NCBI GenBank assembly: GCA_017883205.1
Contig: JADGNZ010000008.1
Span: 1-64,000 of the forward strand
Reading direction: 5' to 3'
DNA from: Thermoanaerobaculia bacterium
Lineage (GTDB): Bacteria; Acidobacteriota; Thermoanaerobaculia; Gp7-AA8
DNA length: 64,000 nucleotides
The translations under genes were made by a program, and so were the position numbers. Shown here piece after piece: positions 8,058 to 16,202 of the stretch; position 1 is the stretch's first letter; every line of letters begins with the position of its first letter. The notes beneath the pieces were generated by a model. The model was not told the origin of the DNA, did no database searches, and worked only from the letters and a program-made list of their open reading frames with translations.

Positions 8058-9029
8058 CTACCCCGCCACCAGCGCCGGCTTCGGCAACGCCGCGGCACGC
8101 TCCGCGTACACCGGCGTGAACCAGCCGTAGCGGTCGGGGATCTCGCCGGCGATGTAGTCGAAGAACTCCTTCTGAATGCGCTCGGTGACCGGGCCGCGGC
8201 GTCCGTTGCCAACGGGGACGCGGTCAATGCTGCGGATCGGTGTCACCTCGGCCGCAGTGCCGGTGAAGAAGACTTCGTCGGCGATGTAGAGCAACTCGCG
8301 CGGAATCAGCGACTCGACCACATCAAAGCCAAGCTCGCGCGCCATCTTGATGATGCTGGCCCGGGTGATGCCGGCCAGGATCGATGCGCCGAGCGGCGGC
8401 GTCATGATCTTGCCGTCGCGAACGACAAACACGTTCTCGCCGGAGCCTTCGCTCACGTAGCCGTTGACGTCGAGCGCGATCCCCTCGGCGTAGCCATCCG
8501 CGGCCGCTTCCTGACGGATCAGGATCGAGTTCATGTAGTTGCCGGTGGCCTTGGCCAGAGCCGGGAACGTGTTCGGTGCCATGCGGTTCCATGACGACAC
8601 CCGCACGTCGACGCCTTGCTCGATCGCCTCGGGGCCGAGGTATTTGCCCCAGTGCCAGGCGGCGACGACGATGTCGACAGGGCAGGCCGCGGGGAAAACG
8701 CCCAGCGAGTGGAATCCGCGGTAGACGACCGGACGGAGGTAACAGTCGTCGAAGCCGTTCGCGGCGACGACATCAACGCAGACTTTCTTGAACTCGTCCG
8801 GCGTGTAGGGGATCTCCATCCTGTAAATGCGGCAACTGTCGTACAGCCGCCGGATGTGGTCGTCGAGCCGGAAAATCGCCGGCCCTTGATTGCGCGTGTC
8901 GTAGCAGCGGATGCCCTCGAACAACCCTGAACCGTAGTGGAGGGCGTGCGTGAGCACGTGAATCTTGGCGTCGGCAAAGTCGACGAGGCGCCCGTTCATC
9001 CAGATTTTCTTCACTTCTTCGAACGGCAT
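8058..9029 (-). CDS. ilvE: Branched-chain amino acid aminotransferase
   Basis: 323 aa fold-type IV PLP enzyme that transaminates the 2-oxo acids of Leu, Ile and Val with glutamate. Visible motifs: HALHYGSGLFEGIRCY near the N-terminus, the PLP lysine in ALAKATGNYMNS (Lys160), EGSGENVFVV (about 214) and the phosphate-binding GITRASII and TGTAAEVTPI segments. The length is close to E. coli IlvE (309). ATG 9029 has GGAGG 6-7 nt upstream. A good -35/-10 pair lies at 9099-9128, leaving a leader of about 60 nt without a leader peptide or T-box that I can see. D-amino-acid transaminase is the main alternative but fits the N-terminal motifs less well. Confidence 0.95.
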   Translation of the reverse strand: MPFEEVKKIWMNGRLVDFADAKIHVLTHALHYGSGLFEGIRCYDTRNQGPAIFRLDDHIRRLYDSCRIYRMEIPYTPDEFKKVCVDVVAANGFDDCYLRPVVYRGFHSLGVFPAACPVDIVVAAWHWGKYLGPEAIEQGVDVRVSSWNRMAPNTFPALAKATGNYMNSILIRQEAAADGYAEGIALDVNGYVSEGSGENVFVVRDGKIMTPPLGASILAGITRASIIKMARELGFDVVESLIPRELLYIADEVFFTGTAAEVTPIRSIDRVPVGNGRRGPVTERIQKEFFDYIAGEIPDRYGWFTPVYAERAAALPKPALVAG

Positions 9030-9098
9030 CGGAGCCTCCTGAATCGGTGGCAGCGGTGGACGGGCAGCAGCGGCGCGCCTAGGCTGGAAAGCTGCCGG

Positions 9099-9128
9099 AG
9101 TATAGGTTCCGGCGTTTTAGCAAGTCAA
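9099..9128 (-). promoter_or_regulatory. Sigma-70-like promoter of ilvE with overlapping dyad
   Basis: On the minus strand TTGACT (9123-9128) and TATACT (9099-9104) are 18 nt apart. An imperfect dyad, CCGGA before and TCCGG after the -10 box, flanks the box and could bind a repressor. The leader to ATG 9029 is about 60 nt. Confidence 0.7.
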
Positions 9129-9195
9129 TGCGACAAATCTGACAATTTGCCCGGCCCGCTTGCGAAAGACTGGACAGCAATTTGACCAGCGCACT

Positions 9196-10080
9196 CTACG
9201 CCAGAACGAGCAGCAGCATGGCCACGATCAGGTAAACGTTCGATGCCATGAAGAGCCGCCGCGCGCTGCGAGGAGAGCGGTCCGCGAGGAAGAAGAAGCT
9301 GGCGACCGTGAGGGCTCCTCCGGCCGCGATTGCGCCGACGAGGTAGACGTACGTCGCCAGTCCGAACAACGGAGGCAGCACGCTGACCGTGAGCAGGGCG
9401 AAGCTGTAAAACACGGCATGCCGGGCGGTTACGCGCCCTTCATCATCCCGAACAGCCAGCATGGCAAACCCGCCGCGGGCGTAGTCGTCGCGGTACATCC
9501 AACTGATGGCCATGAAGTGTGGCAACTGCCAGAAGAAGAGGATGGCGAAGACGATCCACCCACCCGTTCCAAGCGAACCGGTCGCAGCCGTCCATCCCAT
9601 GAGCGGCGGAATCGCGCCGGGCACCGCGCCGATGATCGTGCAGATCGTGGAGACTCTCTTCAAGGGGGTATAGATGAAGATATAGGTCAGCAGAGTCAGC
9701 GCGCCGAGGGCCGCGGTGAGCCAGTTCACGGCCAGACCGAGATAGACCGTGCCGATGATCGAGATCGCGATCGAGAACAGCAATGCCGCTCGCGGCGTGA
9801 TCCGTCCGTCGGGTAACGGACGAAGCCGCGTGCGGCGCATTTTCGCGTCGTGCTCTCGCTCCACGTACTGATTGAGCGCGTTGGTCCCCGCCGCGACAAG
9901 CGCTGTTCCGACGAGCGCGTTGAGAAGGAGCGCCCAATCGACACGGGGCGCCGCGAAGAAATAGCCGGCTGCCGTGGTGATGAGAACCATCATCACGATG
10001 CGCGATTTCGACAGCTCGAGATAGTCGCGAGTCACGCTGGCGAATCCGACCGGCCGCGGCAACGCGAGAACGTCGCTCAT
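9196..10080 (-). CDS. ctaB: Protoheme IX farnesyltransferase
   Basis: 294 aa integral membrane prenyltransferase (UbiA superfamily) that converts haem B to haem O, the first step of haem A synthesis for the oxidase encoded upstream. I see the polyprenyl-diphosphate/Mg site NQYVEREHDAKMRRTR (about residue 69), the second YTPLKR motif (about 138) and eight to nine hydrophobic segments. It is the last gene of the respiratory operon and its start overlaps the end of ctaA by 4 nt, indicating translational coupling. The E in NQYVE replaces the first Asp of the classical motif, a variation common in bacterial COX10 proteins. Confidence 0.96.
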   Translation of the reverse strand: MSDVLALPRPVGFASVTRDYLELSKSRIVMMVLITTAAGYFFAAPRVDWALLLNALVGTALVAAGTNALNQYVEREHDAKMRRTRLRPLPDGRITPRAALLFSIAISIIGTVYLGLAVNWLTAALGALTLLTYIFIYTPLKRVSTICTIIGAVPGAIPPLMGWTAATGSLGTGGWIVFAILFFWQLPHFMAISWMYRDDYARGGFAMLAVRDDEGRVTARHAVFYSFALLTVSVLPPLFGLATYVYLVGAIAAGGALTVASFFFLADRSPRSARRLFMASNVYLIVAMLLLVLA

Positions 10081-11060
10081 GCCGGCACCTCGGAAGCGAG
10101 AAGCGCACGCGTCCGCTGGCGGCGCGTCCGCCAGCCAACCGTGCGCGCGGTCAGCGCCGTCAGCAGCGAGAGCGCCAGCGTGGCGGCGCCTGTCATCACG
10201 TGCACGCTGGTCATCAACGGCTGCTTGCCACTCCAGACCACGTAGCCGCCGAGGACGATCTGGATCATAACGACCGTCACGAGGAGGTTCGCGAGCTGCC
10301 GGAGCGGATGCCCCGATTCAAAGCGACGCAGGCGGACCGCAGTGACGATCACGAGCGTTGCTACGCAGACAGCTCCGACGCGATGCGCGAAGTTGACGCC
10401 GACTTCGAGGCTGCTGAACGTCGGAATAAGCCGCCCGAACGACAGCGGAAAATCGGGGATGGCCAGGCCTGCGCCGAGGTGACGCATCAGCGCGCCGACG
10501 AGGATTTGCGCGTAGGTCACGACGACGAGAAGCGAAGTCAATCCGATCGGCGCGTCACCCTTTTCGAGTACGCGCGAGGAACGGAATAAGGTCGAAGTGA
10601 AAAACGCGATTGACACGTTCAGACAGAAGAAGATCTCGGCGAGCGCGGCATGCGCGATCGAGACGGAATGCGGAAGGAGCAGCAGCACGGTCACGCCGCC
10701 GAGGACGCCCTGGGCGATGACGGCGCCGACCGAGCACCAGCCGAGGATGCGCGCGAAGCGCTTCGGCTCGCGCAGTTGCAGCCAGATCGCCTGAATCACC
10801 GTGAGCAGGCCGACCGTGGCCGCGATCAAGCGGTGACCATGTTCGTAGAAGATCCCGCCGACCATCGGCGGCATGACCATGCCATACGAAAGCGGCCAGT
10901 CGGGAACGGCGAGGCCGGAGCCGGTCGAGGTGACCATCGCTCCCGCGAAGATGAGGAACAGCGTCGACCCGGCGACGAGCTTGGTGTATCTCCGCAACCA
11001 GACCGGTGTCTCGTCCGAACGGCGTAGCGCCTCGGGCGCCGCTTCGAAAGAAGGTTTCAT
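10077..11060 (-). CDS. ctaA: Heme A synthase (COX15/CtaA family)
   Basis: 327 aa from ATG 11060, four nucleotides after the coxB stop. Eight transmembrane segments in two four-helix halves. The likely haem ligands are histidines in the HGHRLIAA, VSIAHAALAE, NFAHRVGAV and TSVHVMTGAA segments. TGSGLAVPDWPLSYG and GAGLAIPDFPLSFG are the duplicated family signature. The enzyme oxidises the C8 methyl of haem O to the formyl of haem A. It lies between coxB and ctaB in the same operon, so haem O and haem A synthesis are co-expressed with the oxidase. A longer in-frame start (11105) would lie inside coxB and is not preferred. Confidence 0.95.
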   Translation of the reverse strand: MKPSFEAAPEALRRSDETPVWLRRYTKLVAGSTLFLIFAGAMVTSTGSGLAVPDWPLSYGMVMPPMVGGIFYEHGHRLIAATVGLLTVIQAIWLQLREPKRFARILGWCSVGAVIAQGVLGGVTVLLLLPHSVSIAHAALAEIFFCLNVSIAFFTSTLFRSSRVLEKGDAPIGLTSLLVVVTYAQILVGALMRHLGAGLAIPDFPLSFGRLIPTFSSLEVGVNFAHRVGAVCVATLVIVTAVRLRRFESGHPLRQLANLLVTVVMIQIVLGGYVVWSGKQPLMTSVHVMTGAATLALSLLTALTARTVGWRTRRQRTRALLASEVPA

Positions 11061-11064
11061 TTTT

Positions 11065-11844
11065 CTAGGAGCCAATACTTGTTTGCGCCGGCGGCGCGGC
11101 GGCAAGCCACTTCCGGAACGAGTCCTTCGAATGGACGAACATCTGGCCGCGCATCCGGTAATGACCGAGACCGCAAAGCTGTGCGCAGGCGATTTCCCAC
11201 TTGTCGTTTTCCGTTCCTGATTCGTTGGTCATTTTCGGTGTGAAGTGGATGGCGATCTCCATCCCCGGGATGGCATCGGTCTCCACGCGCATCACCGGCA
11301 GTTTGAAACTGTGAATCACGTCCTTCGATGTGACGTGAATGATCACCGGACGGTTGACCTCGAGATGGAGGTCATTGAGCGTAACGATATCGTCTTTTGC
11401 ATGCGGATCGTTGAGATCGATTCCGAGCGGGTTCGATGATGTGACGAGCTTGACGTCGCGCTTCCCGAAGATACCGTCCGGGCCTGGGTACTGAACGTTC
11501 CATGCAAACTGCTCGGCGACGACGCGGATTTCCAGCGGATTCGATGCTGCCGAGGGAGGGTGGGTCCAGGCAGACCACATCGGAATCGAAAAGCCGACCA
11601 GCAGGATGACTTCCACCACGGCCACGCCGGCCTCGGCATAGCTCGAGAAATGGCTCTGAACGCCGTGGTAACTCGCCTTCGCGTTCCGTTTCGCGTTGAA
11701 GCGCCACAGTACGAAGAGGAAGTAGAGACCCCAGGCGACGAAGAGAACGAGCATCAGCCAGTGCACGTTCGCACTGAGGCGGTCCAGCGCCGGACCATGC
11801 TCCGAGGCATCGACCGGCATGAACTGAGCGAGAAACTTTTCCAT
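11065..11844 (-). CDS. ctaC: Cytochrome c oxidase subunit II
   Basis: 259 aa. Two N-terminal transmembrane helices (about 28-50 and 72-95) and a periplasmic cupredoxin domain. The CuA site is complete: His in KDVIHSFKLP (about 188) and CAQLCGLGHYRM (about 225-236). There is no C-terminal cytochrome c domain, so this is an aa3-type rather than caa3-type subunit and must receive electrons from a separate carrier. AVVEVILLVG replaces the usual WTxxP helix start. GGAGGGAAG precedes ATG 11844. It is followed directly by ctaA. Confidence 0.96.
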   Translation of the reverse strand: MEKFLAQFMPVDASEHGPALDRLSANVHWLMLVLFVAWGLYFLFVLWRFNAKRNAKASYHGVQSHFSSYAEAGVAVVEVILLVGFSIPMWSAWTHPPSAASNPLEIRVVAEQFAWNVQYPGPDGIFGKRDVKLVTSSNPLGIDLNDPHAKDDIVTLNDLHLEVNRPVIIHVTSKDVIHSFKLPVMRVETDAIPGMEIAIHFTPKMTNESGTENDKWEIACAQLCGLGHYRMRGQMFVHSKDSFRKWLAAAPPAQTSIGS

Positions 11845-11868
11845 GATGCTTCCCTCCGGCGGCGCGCG

Positions 11869-12144
11869 TTAGTGCGCCGCTCCTCCGTCAACGAGACGGA
11901 ATGACTCCCGCAAGCGGCGCATGGCCTTGGCGCGCCGCCAGAAACTCCAGAACATGGCAATGAATCCGATCTGCACGAAACCGATGACGCCGAGAAGGAA
12001 TCCGATGGCGTTGTTCGAGCTCTTCGTCATCGGCGAATCAGGTGCGCCGTAGCAGACGGGACACGCGGATAGCACGGCCGGAACGAGCAGAATCGCGGCG
12101 GTGATCAGAATGAGCTGAACGTTGAGTTTTGCAGGGCGTCTCAT
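11869..12144 (-). CDS. Small membrane protein with CPVC motif in the oxidase operon
   Basis: 91 aa. One N-terminal hydrophobic segment ends at a CPVCYG motif just after AVLSA, so the two cysteines would be at the outer face. A second helix (about 46-66) and a basic tail (FWRRAKAMRRLRES) follow. It might be a processed, exported CxxC protein or a two-helix membrane protein. Its place between oxidase subunits suggests a role in copper delivery or assembly, but that is inference from position and the cysteine pair only. Its start overlaps the preceding gene by 4 nt. Confidence 0.75.
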   Translation of the reverse strand: MRRPAKLNVQLILITAAILLVPAVLSACPVCYGAPDSPMTKSSNNAIGFLLGVIGFVQIGFIAMFWSFWRRAKAMRRLRESFRLVDGGAAH

Positions 12145-12341
12145 GGCAATTCCTTCAGCTTGTGAAATACGTGTTTTCCGTACCAGACGAGCGTGGCGCC
12201 ACCGGCAACACCGACTACCGCCATCATGATTCCAAGCGAGCTCCGCGCCGCCATGAACTCACGCACACCCCACACCGTGAGATATAGCGTCAGAGCGACC
12301 GAGACGCTGATGAACACGATGTGGAAGATGCGCAGGGACAT
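12141..12341 (-). CDS. Small one- or two-helix membrane protein of the oxidase operon
   Basis: 66 aa, almost entirely hydrophobic: helices at about 6-26 and 34-54 and a basic C-terminus (KHVFHKLKELP). ATG 12341 directly follows the coxD stop and the 3' end overlaps the CPVC gene by 4 nt. I do not recognise the family. Small subunits of this kind are frequent in bacterial haem-copper oxidase operons. Confidence 0.75.
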   Translation of the reverse strand: MSLRIFHIVFISVSVALTLYLTVWGVREFMAARSSLGIMMAVVGVAGGATLVWYGKHVFHKLKELP

Positions 12342-12719
12342 TTACGATCCGAATGGGTTGGCGTGGTGACTGATCGGAAGCGTCATCAGGAAGATGAAGA
12401 ATACGACTGTCAGGATCAACACGCCATAAATGACTTTCTTTTCCGACAGAAGATGCATGAAGAAGCCGGCGACAAGGAAGCCCTTGATCGACGCGATAAT
12501 GAGCGCCACGATGATTGCGGTATGGACAGGTAGTTTGAGTCCATAGCACGCATAGACGGTTACCGCTGTGAGCACAGCGAGACCGAGGAACACGGTTACG
12601 TAGACCCGCATCTCCTTACGGATCTGCTCCGGGCTGTGATGATGCGCGTTGGGATCGCCAATGCCGGCGTGCTCGTGCACGTCAACGCCTGGCTCCACTG
12701 CGGCTGCTGGATCGGTCAC
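12342..12719 (-). CDS. Cytochrome c oxidase subunit IV-like (CtaF/CyoD-type)
   Basis: 125 aa. An N-terminal His-rich hydrophilic stretch (HEHAGIGDPNAHHHS) precedes three transmembrane helices (about 38-57, 65-85, 95-115) with the family-like segment ASIKGFLVAGFFMHLLSEKK. It starts with GTG preceded by GGAGGAG immediately after the subunit III stop. The histidines may bind metal, but this is only suggested by composition. The position between subunit III and two tiny membrane genes supports a structural or assembly role. Confidence 0.85.
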   Translation of the reverse strand: MTDPAAAVEPGVDVHEHAGIGDPNAHHHSPEQIRKEMRVYVTVFLGLAVLTAVTVYACYGLKLPVHTAIIVALIIASIKGFLVAGFFMHLLSEKKVIYGVLILTVVFFIFLMTLPISHHANPFGS

Positions 12720-12731
12720 GTCGTGCTCCTC

Positions 12732-13355
12732 CTACATGAGGTACAGAATCGGGAAAAGGAAAATCCAGACGAGGTCGACGAAATGCCAGTAAAGGCCGAC
12801 GACTTCGATCCGATTTGTATAGCGCTCCGGATCGTGCGCCCACATCTTCGCGCCCGGCCCGAGGAAATAGAGGAAGACGATGACACCGCCGAGAATGTGC
12901 AGGCCGTGCAATCCGGTCATCGTGAAGTAAATGGCCAGGAAATTGTTCGTCTTCGGGAAACGTCCTTCACGGAATTCGTGGGAGTACTCGAAGCCCTTGT
13001 TGACGAGGAAGATGAGCGCGCAAAGGATCGTCACCGAAATATAGATGCGGCCCTTGAGCAGATTGCCGAGGCGGAGGTGGGACCAGGCCATCACGACGGT
13101 CACACTCGACAGAATGAGGATGAATGTATTGAACGTCGCGAGAGGCACGTTCAGCATGTCATACCCGCGCGGCCAGGAGTCGGCACCCGTCCGCAGCAGG
13201 ATCAGCGACGAAAACAGCGCCCCGAACAGCATGACCTCGGAGGCCAGAAACAGCCAGATACCGAGCTTGGCGTTATAAACGCCGGTATCCGGCCGCGGAT
13301 GGACGTTGTACGGAATCTCCAGCTCTGCGTGACCGACCGAAGCGTGCGCGTCCAT
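12732..13355 (-). CDS. ctaE: Cytochrome c oxidase subunit III
   Basis: 207 aa with five transmembrane helices, the usual size of the short bacterial form. Motifs: KLGIWLFLASEVMLFGALF near the N-terminus, FTMTGLHGLHILGGVI (about 146) and a terminal VGLYWHFVDLVWIFLFP. ATG 13355 overlaps the ctaD stop (TAATG) with GAGGGAG upstream. Subunit III stabilises the oxidase and may help proton delivery to subunit I. Confidence 0.97.
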   Translation of the reverse strand: MDAHASVGHAELEIPYNVHPRPDTGVYNAKLGIWLFLASEVMLFGALFSSLILLRTGADSWPRGYDMLNVPLATFNTFILILSSVTVVMAWSHLRLGNLLKGRIYISVTILCALIFLVNKGFEYSHEFREGRFPKTNNFLAIYFTMTGLHGLHILGGVIVFLYFLGPGAKMWAHDPERYTNRIEVVGLYWHFVDLVWIFLFPILYLM

Positions 13356-15178
13356 TAATTCTCCCTCATCGCTACGGCTTTTTCTGGCAGCAGACCACCC
13401 CGCGGCGCAGGCTCAATCGCGGTCGGCTGATGCTGCGGAATGAAATCAACCTCGGACCCGGGAACGCTGTACTCATACGGCCCGCGATAGACGACCGGCA
13501 GGACTTCGAAGTTGCCATGCGCCAATGGAGGCGACGTCGTCGCTGCCCACTCCATCGTCGTCGCGCCCCACGGATTCGAGCCAAGGCCTTCGTCCCGATG
13601 CCCGAATGCGGCAGCGATCGCGTTGTAGAAGAAGTTGAAAATGAACGGCACCTGCGCGGCGAGCAGACCGATCGCGCAGATCGACATGAACGGATTCGTC
13701 TGCGCAGCAATCTGTTTGGCGTGCTGGTACTGCATACCGCCGTCATACAGGCGGCGCGAGACACCGGCAAGTCCCTGCGCGAACATCGGGAAGAAGATTC
13801 CGTTGATGCAGACGAATGAGATCCAGAAGTGGACGCGGCCCCAGAACTCATTCAGCTTGCGGCCTGTCGCCTTCGGGAACCAGTAGTAGATGCCGGCGAA
13901 CATCGCGAAGATCGTCCCCGGCGCAACGACATAGTGGAAGTGCCCGATGACGTAGTAGGTGTCATGCAGGTGAATGTCGGCGGCAGCGAGGCCGAGCGGC
14001 AATCCCGTCAAACCGCCGATGCCGAACATCGGGAGGAACGCCAGGGCGAAGAGCATCGGCGTCGTAAATCGTATGGAACCGCCCCATAACGAGATGAATA
14101 ACGAACTGAGGATGATGACCGACGGGATGGAGATGATCATCGTCGTCGTCTGGAAGAATGCGCTGATCGTCGTGCCCATGCCCGTCAGGAACATGTGGTG
14201 CGCCCATACGACGAACGACATGAACCCGAGGAAGACGGTGGCGAACACCATCGACTTGTAGCCCCAGAGCGGCTTGCGCGTGCCGTTCGCGATGATCTCG
14301 GCGACGATTCCCATCGCCGGCAGAATCAGAACGTAAACCTCGGGATGAGCCAGGAACCAGAAGAGATGCTGCCAGAGGAGCGGGTTCCCGCCGCCGGCAT
14401 TGGTCAAAACCTGACCGCTAACAACCAAACCGCTCGGCAGGAAGAAGCTCGTCCCGGCGACGCGGTCCATGAGCTGCAGCACCGCAGCGGCTTCGAGTGG
14501 CGGAAATGCGAGTAGCAGAAGAAACGACGTCACGAACTGCGCGTGTACGAAGAAGGGGAAGCGCATATACGACAGCCCCTTGGCGCGCAATTGAACGATT
14601 GTCACAATGAAGTTTACAGAGCCCAGCAGCGACGAGGTGATCAGGAAAACCATTCCGATCAGCCACCACGTCTGCCCTTGCGATGCAATGACGCTCAACG
14701 GCGGATACGACGTCCAGCCCGACTGCGCAGTGCCTCCGGGCGCGAGAAAACTTGCCAGCATGATCAGACCGCCTGGCAGGTAGCACCAGTAGCTGGCCAT
14801 GTTGAGTTTCGGGAAGGCCATATCGGGAGCGCCGATCTGCAACGGCACGAGGTAATTGCCAAACGCACCCACTGCCAGTGGCACGATGCCGAGGAAGATC
14901 ATGATCGTGCCGTGCATGGCACCCAGCTGGTTGTAAGCCTCGGGTAACAGAATCCCGCCCGGTGCGCGAGTGGCGCCGAGCAGTTTCATGACGCCGAACG
15001 GTTGTCCCGGCCAGCCGAGCTGCAAGCGCATCAGGATCATCAGACAGAAACCGAGCAGCAGGAAGCAGAGGGCTGTGAAGCCATACTGGATGCCGATCCA
15101 CTTGTGGTCCGTCGAGAAGACATAGCGGCGAATCCACGACTGATGATGCCCGCCGTGCTCGCCATGCTCGTCGTCCAT
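13355..15178 (-). CDS. ctaD: Cytochrome c oxidase subunit I (haem-copper oxidase, A1-like)
   Basis: 607 aa from ATG 15178 (a further in-frame ATG at 15265 would add 29 unlikely residues). Twelve or more helices. The active site is visible: HPEVYVLILPAMG with the CuB histidine, the glutamate of the D-channel exit and the cross-linked tyrosine, then WAHHMF (two CuB histidines) and HLHDTYYVIGHFHYV (haem a3 and haem a ligands). The glutamate makes it A1-like. It reduces O2 to water and pumps protons. It is the first oxidase gene after the cupredoxin lipoprotein, separated from it by about 185 bp that contain an inverted repeat element. Confidence 0.97.
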   Translation of the reverse strand: MDDEHGEHGGHHQSWIRRYVFSTDHKWIGIQYGFTALCFLLLGFCLMILMRLQLGWPGQPFGVMKLLGATRAPGGILLPEAYNQLGAMHGTIMIFLGIVPLAVGAFGNYLVPLQIGAPDMAFPKLNMASYWCYLPGGLIMLASFLAPGGTAQSGWTSYPPLSVIASQGQTWWLIGMVFLITSSLLGSVNFIVTIVQLRAKGLSYMRFPFFVHAQFVTSFLLLLAFPPLEAAAVLQLMDRVAGTSFFLPSGLVVSGQVLTNAGGGNPLLWQHLFWFLAHPEVYVLILPAMGIVAEIIANGTRKPLWGYKSMVFATVFLGFMSFVVWAHHMFLTGMGTTISAFFQTTTMIISIPSVIILSSLFISLWGGSIRFTTPMLFALAFLPMFGIGGLTGLPLGLAAADIHLHDTYYVIGHFHYVVAPGTIFAMFAGIYYWFPKATGRKLNEFWGRVHFWISFVCINGIFFPMFAQGLAGVSRRLYDGGMQYQHAKQIAAQTNPFMSICAIGLLAAQVPFIFNFFYNAIAAAFGHRDEGLGSNPWGATTMEWAATTSPPLAHGNFEVLPVVYRGPYEYSVPGSEVDFIPQHQPTAIEPAPRGGLLPEKAVAMREN

Positions 15179-15265
15179 GACGCGAAGCGCCTCGCGGAGC
15201 GCCCTGTGCGCTTCATCCGCGTACATCCATTGCGAACCTACCCGGATCTGTCGTCTCAGTCCCAT

Positions 15266-15363
15266 GTTTTAGCTCTTCGCTCTTGCTGTTAGCTCTTCGA
15301 ATAACCAGGCTCTCTCTCGCAGCGACCGCTCCCTGGGAGCTAAATAGCTACGAGCTAAGAGCG
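15266..15363. repeat. Iterated-word inverted element upstream of ctaD
   Basis: The left arm (15267-15299) repeats AGCTCTT and the right arm (15335-15363) repeats its complement AAGAGCT/GAGCTA in inverted order, so the transcript can fold into a long imperfect hairpin. It lies between the cupredoxin gene and ctaD within one operon and could terminate, attenuate or stabilise message there. Confidence 0.7.
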
Positions 15364-15364
15364 T

Positions 15365-16186
15365 TTATCCTTTGAACGTGAAACTCAAAGCCTTCGACTC
15401 TTTTGCACCGACGGTGACCTTCTGTTCCTGCTGGCCGTACTTCTCGTGCCACGCTACGACCGTGTAGGAACCCGGCGGAAGATTGGGGATCGTGAAGGTG
15501 CCGTTGGTCTGTGATACCGCATAGAACGGATGCGGCATGACGGCCATATACGACTTCATCCAGCCGTGCACGTCGCACTTGATCTTGAACGGCGTCATTT
15601 CGGCTTTGTCGAGTTTCTTTGTAGAGACCATCCCCTGAACCGGCTGTCCTTCATTGAACTGTGAATTGACGGCCGGCAAGGCGTGGATATTGTGCAGCGT
15701 GTTGTCGTCGTTCTTGATGTCAAGCGGCTGCCCAACCATGACGGCGTTGACGTGCGGATGGTACTGGCAGCCCTTCTGCTCGATCGTCACCGGCGTCGTC
15801 GGCGCCGGGAAATTGCCTTTGATGTCTTTGATGTAGACGAACACATTGGCGAGCTCGCCTGCCGAGCCGACAACGGCGTCCTCTTCCATCGCCGGAGCGC
15901 TGCCGTGCTGCGACTGGCAGTACGGATCGGCCGACATCTGAATACTCGCCATCTTCGGCGCGGCGCCCTCGAACTTCACCATGCCGGTGAGCGTCGCTGC
16001 GTCGGCTGAAACCGCGGCTGCCGGAGCTGCGGCTGCAGGCGCCGTCGAGGCCGTGTTCGTGGCGACGGTGGCGGTCTGTGTCTCGTCATCCTCGCCCTGG
16101 TCTTCTTTCGATGCTTCTTTGCCCTTACCGCAGGCAATCGAGAAAACGAGCGTCGTTGCGAATAGCAGTGATACGAACTTCTTCAT
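15365..16186 (-). CDS. Cupredoxin-like lipoprotein of the respiratory operon
   Basis: 273 aa. Lipoprotein signal MKKFVSLLFATTLVFSIAC (Cys 19), then an acidic and Ala/Thr/Pro-rich linker (about 25-65) that can span the periplasm. The folded domain has NTLHNIH (about 162-168) and CDVHGWM (about 203-209), which together supply a His plus Cys-x-x-His-x-x-Met set like type I copper proteins. The C-terminal half also resembles carboxypeptidase-regulatory beta-sandwiches (GTFTIPNLPPGSYTVVAWHE). Placed between the octahaem cytochrome and ctaD, it is a good candidate electron carrier from the bc complex to the CuA site. AGGAGA precedes ATG 16186. Redox function is inferred. Confidence 0.85.
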   Translation of the reverse strand: MKKFVSLLFATTLVFSIACGKGKEASKEDQGEDDETQTATVATNTASTAPAAAAPAAAVSADAATLTGMVKFEGAAPKMASIQMSADPYCQSQHGSAPAMEEDAVVGSAGELANVFVYIKDIKGNFPAPTTPVTIEQKGCQYHPHVNAVMVGQPLDIKNDDNTLHNIHALPAVNSQFNEGQPVQGMVSTKKLDKAEMTPFKIKCDVHGWMKSYMAVMPHPFYAVSQTNGTFTIPNLPPGSYTVVAWHEKYGQQEQKVTVGAKESKALSFTFKG

Positions 16187-16202
16187 GGTCTGTCTCCTGT
16201 TT

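Noticed and set aside
9030-9098. T-box or leader peptide attenuator before ilvE
   Set aside because: The ~60-nt leader is too short and shows no Leu/Ile/Val-rich peptide or T-box sequence.
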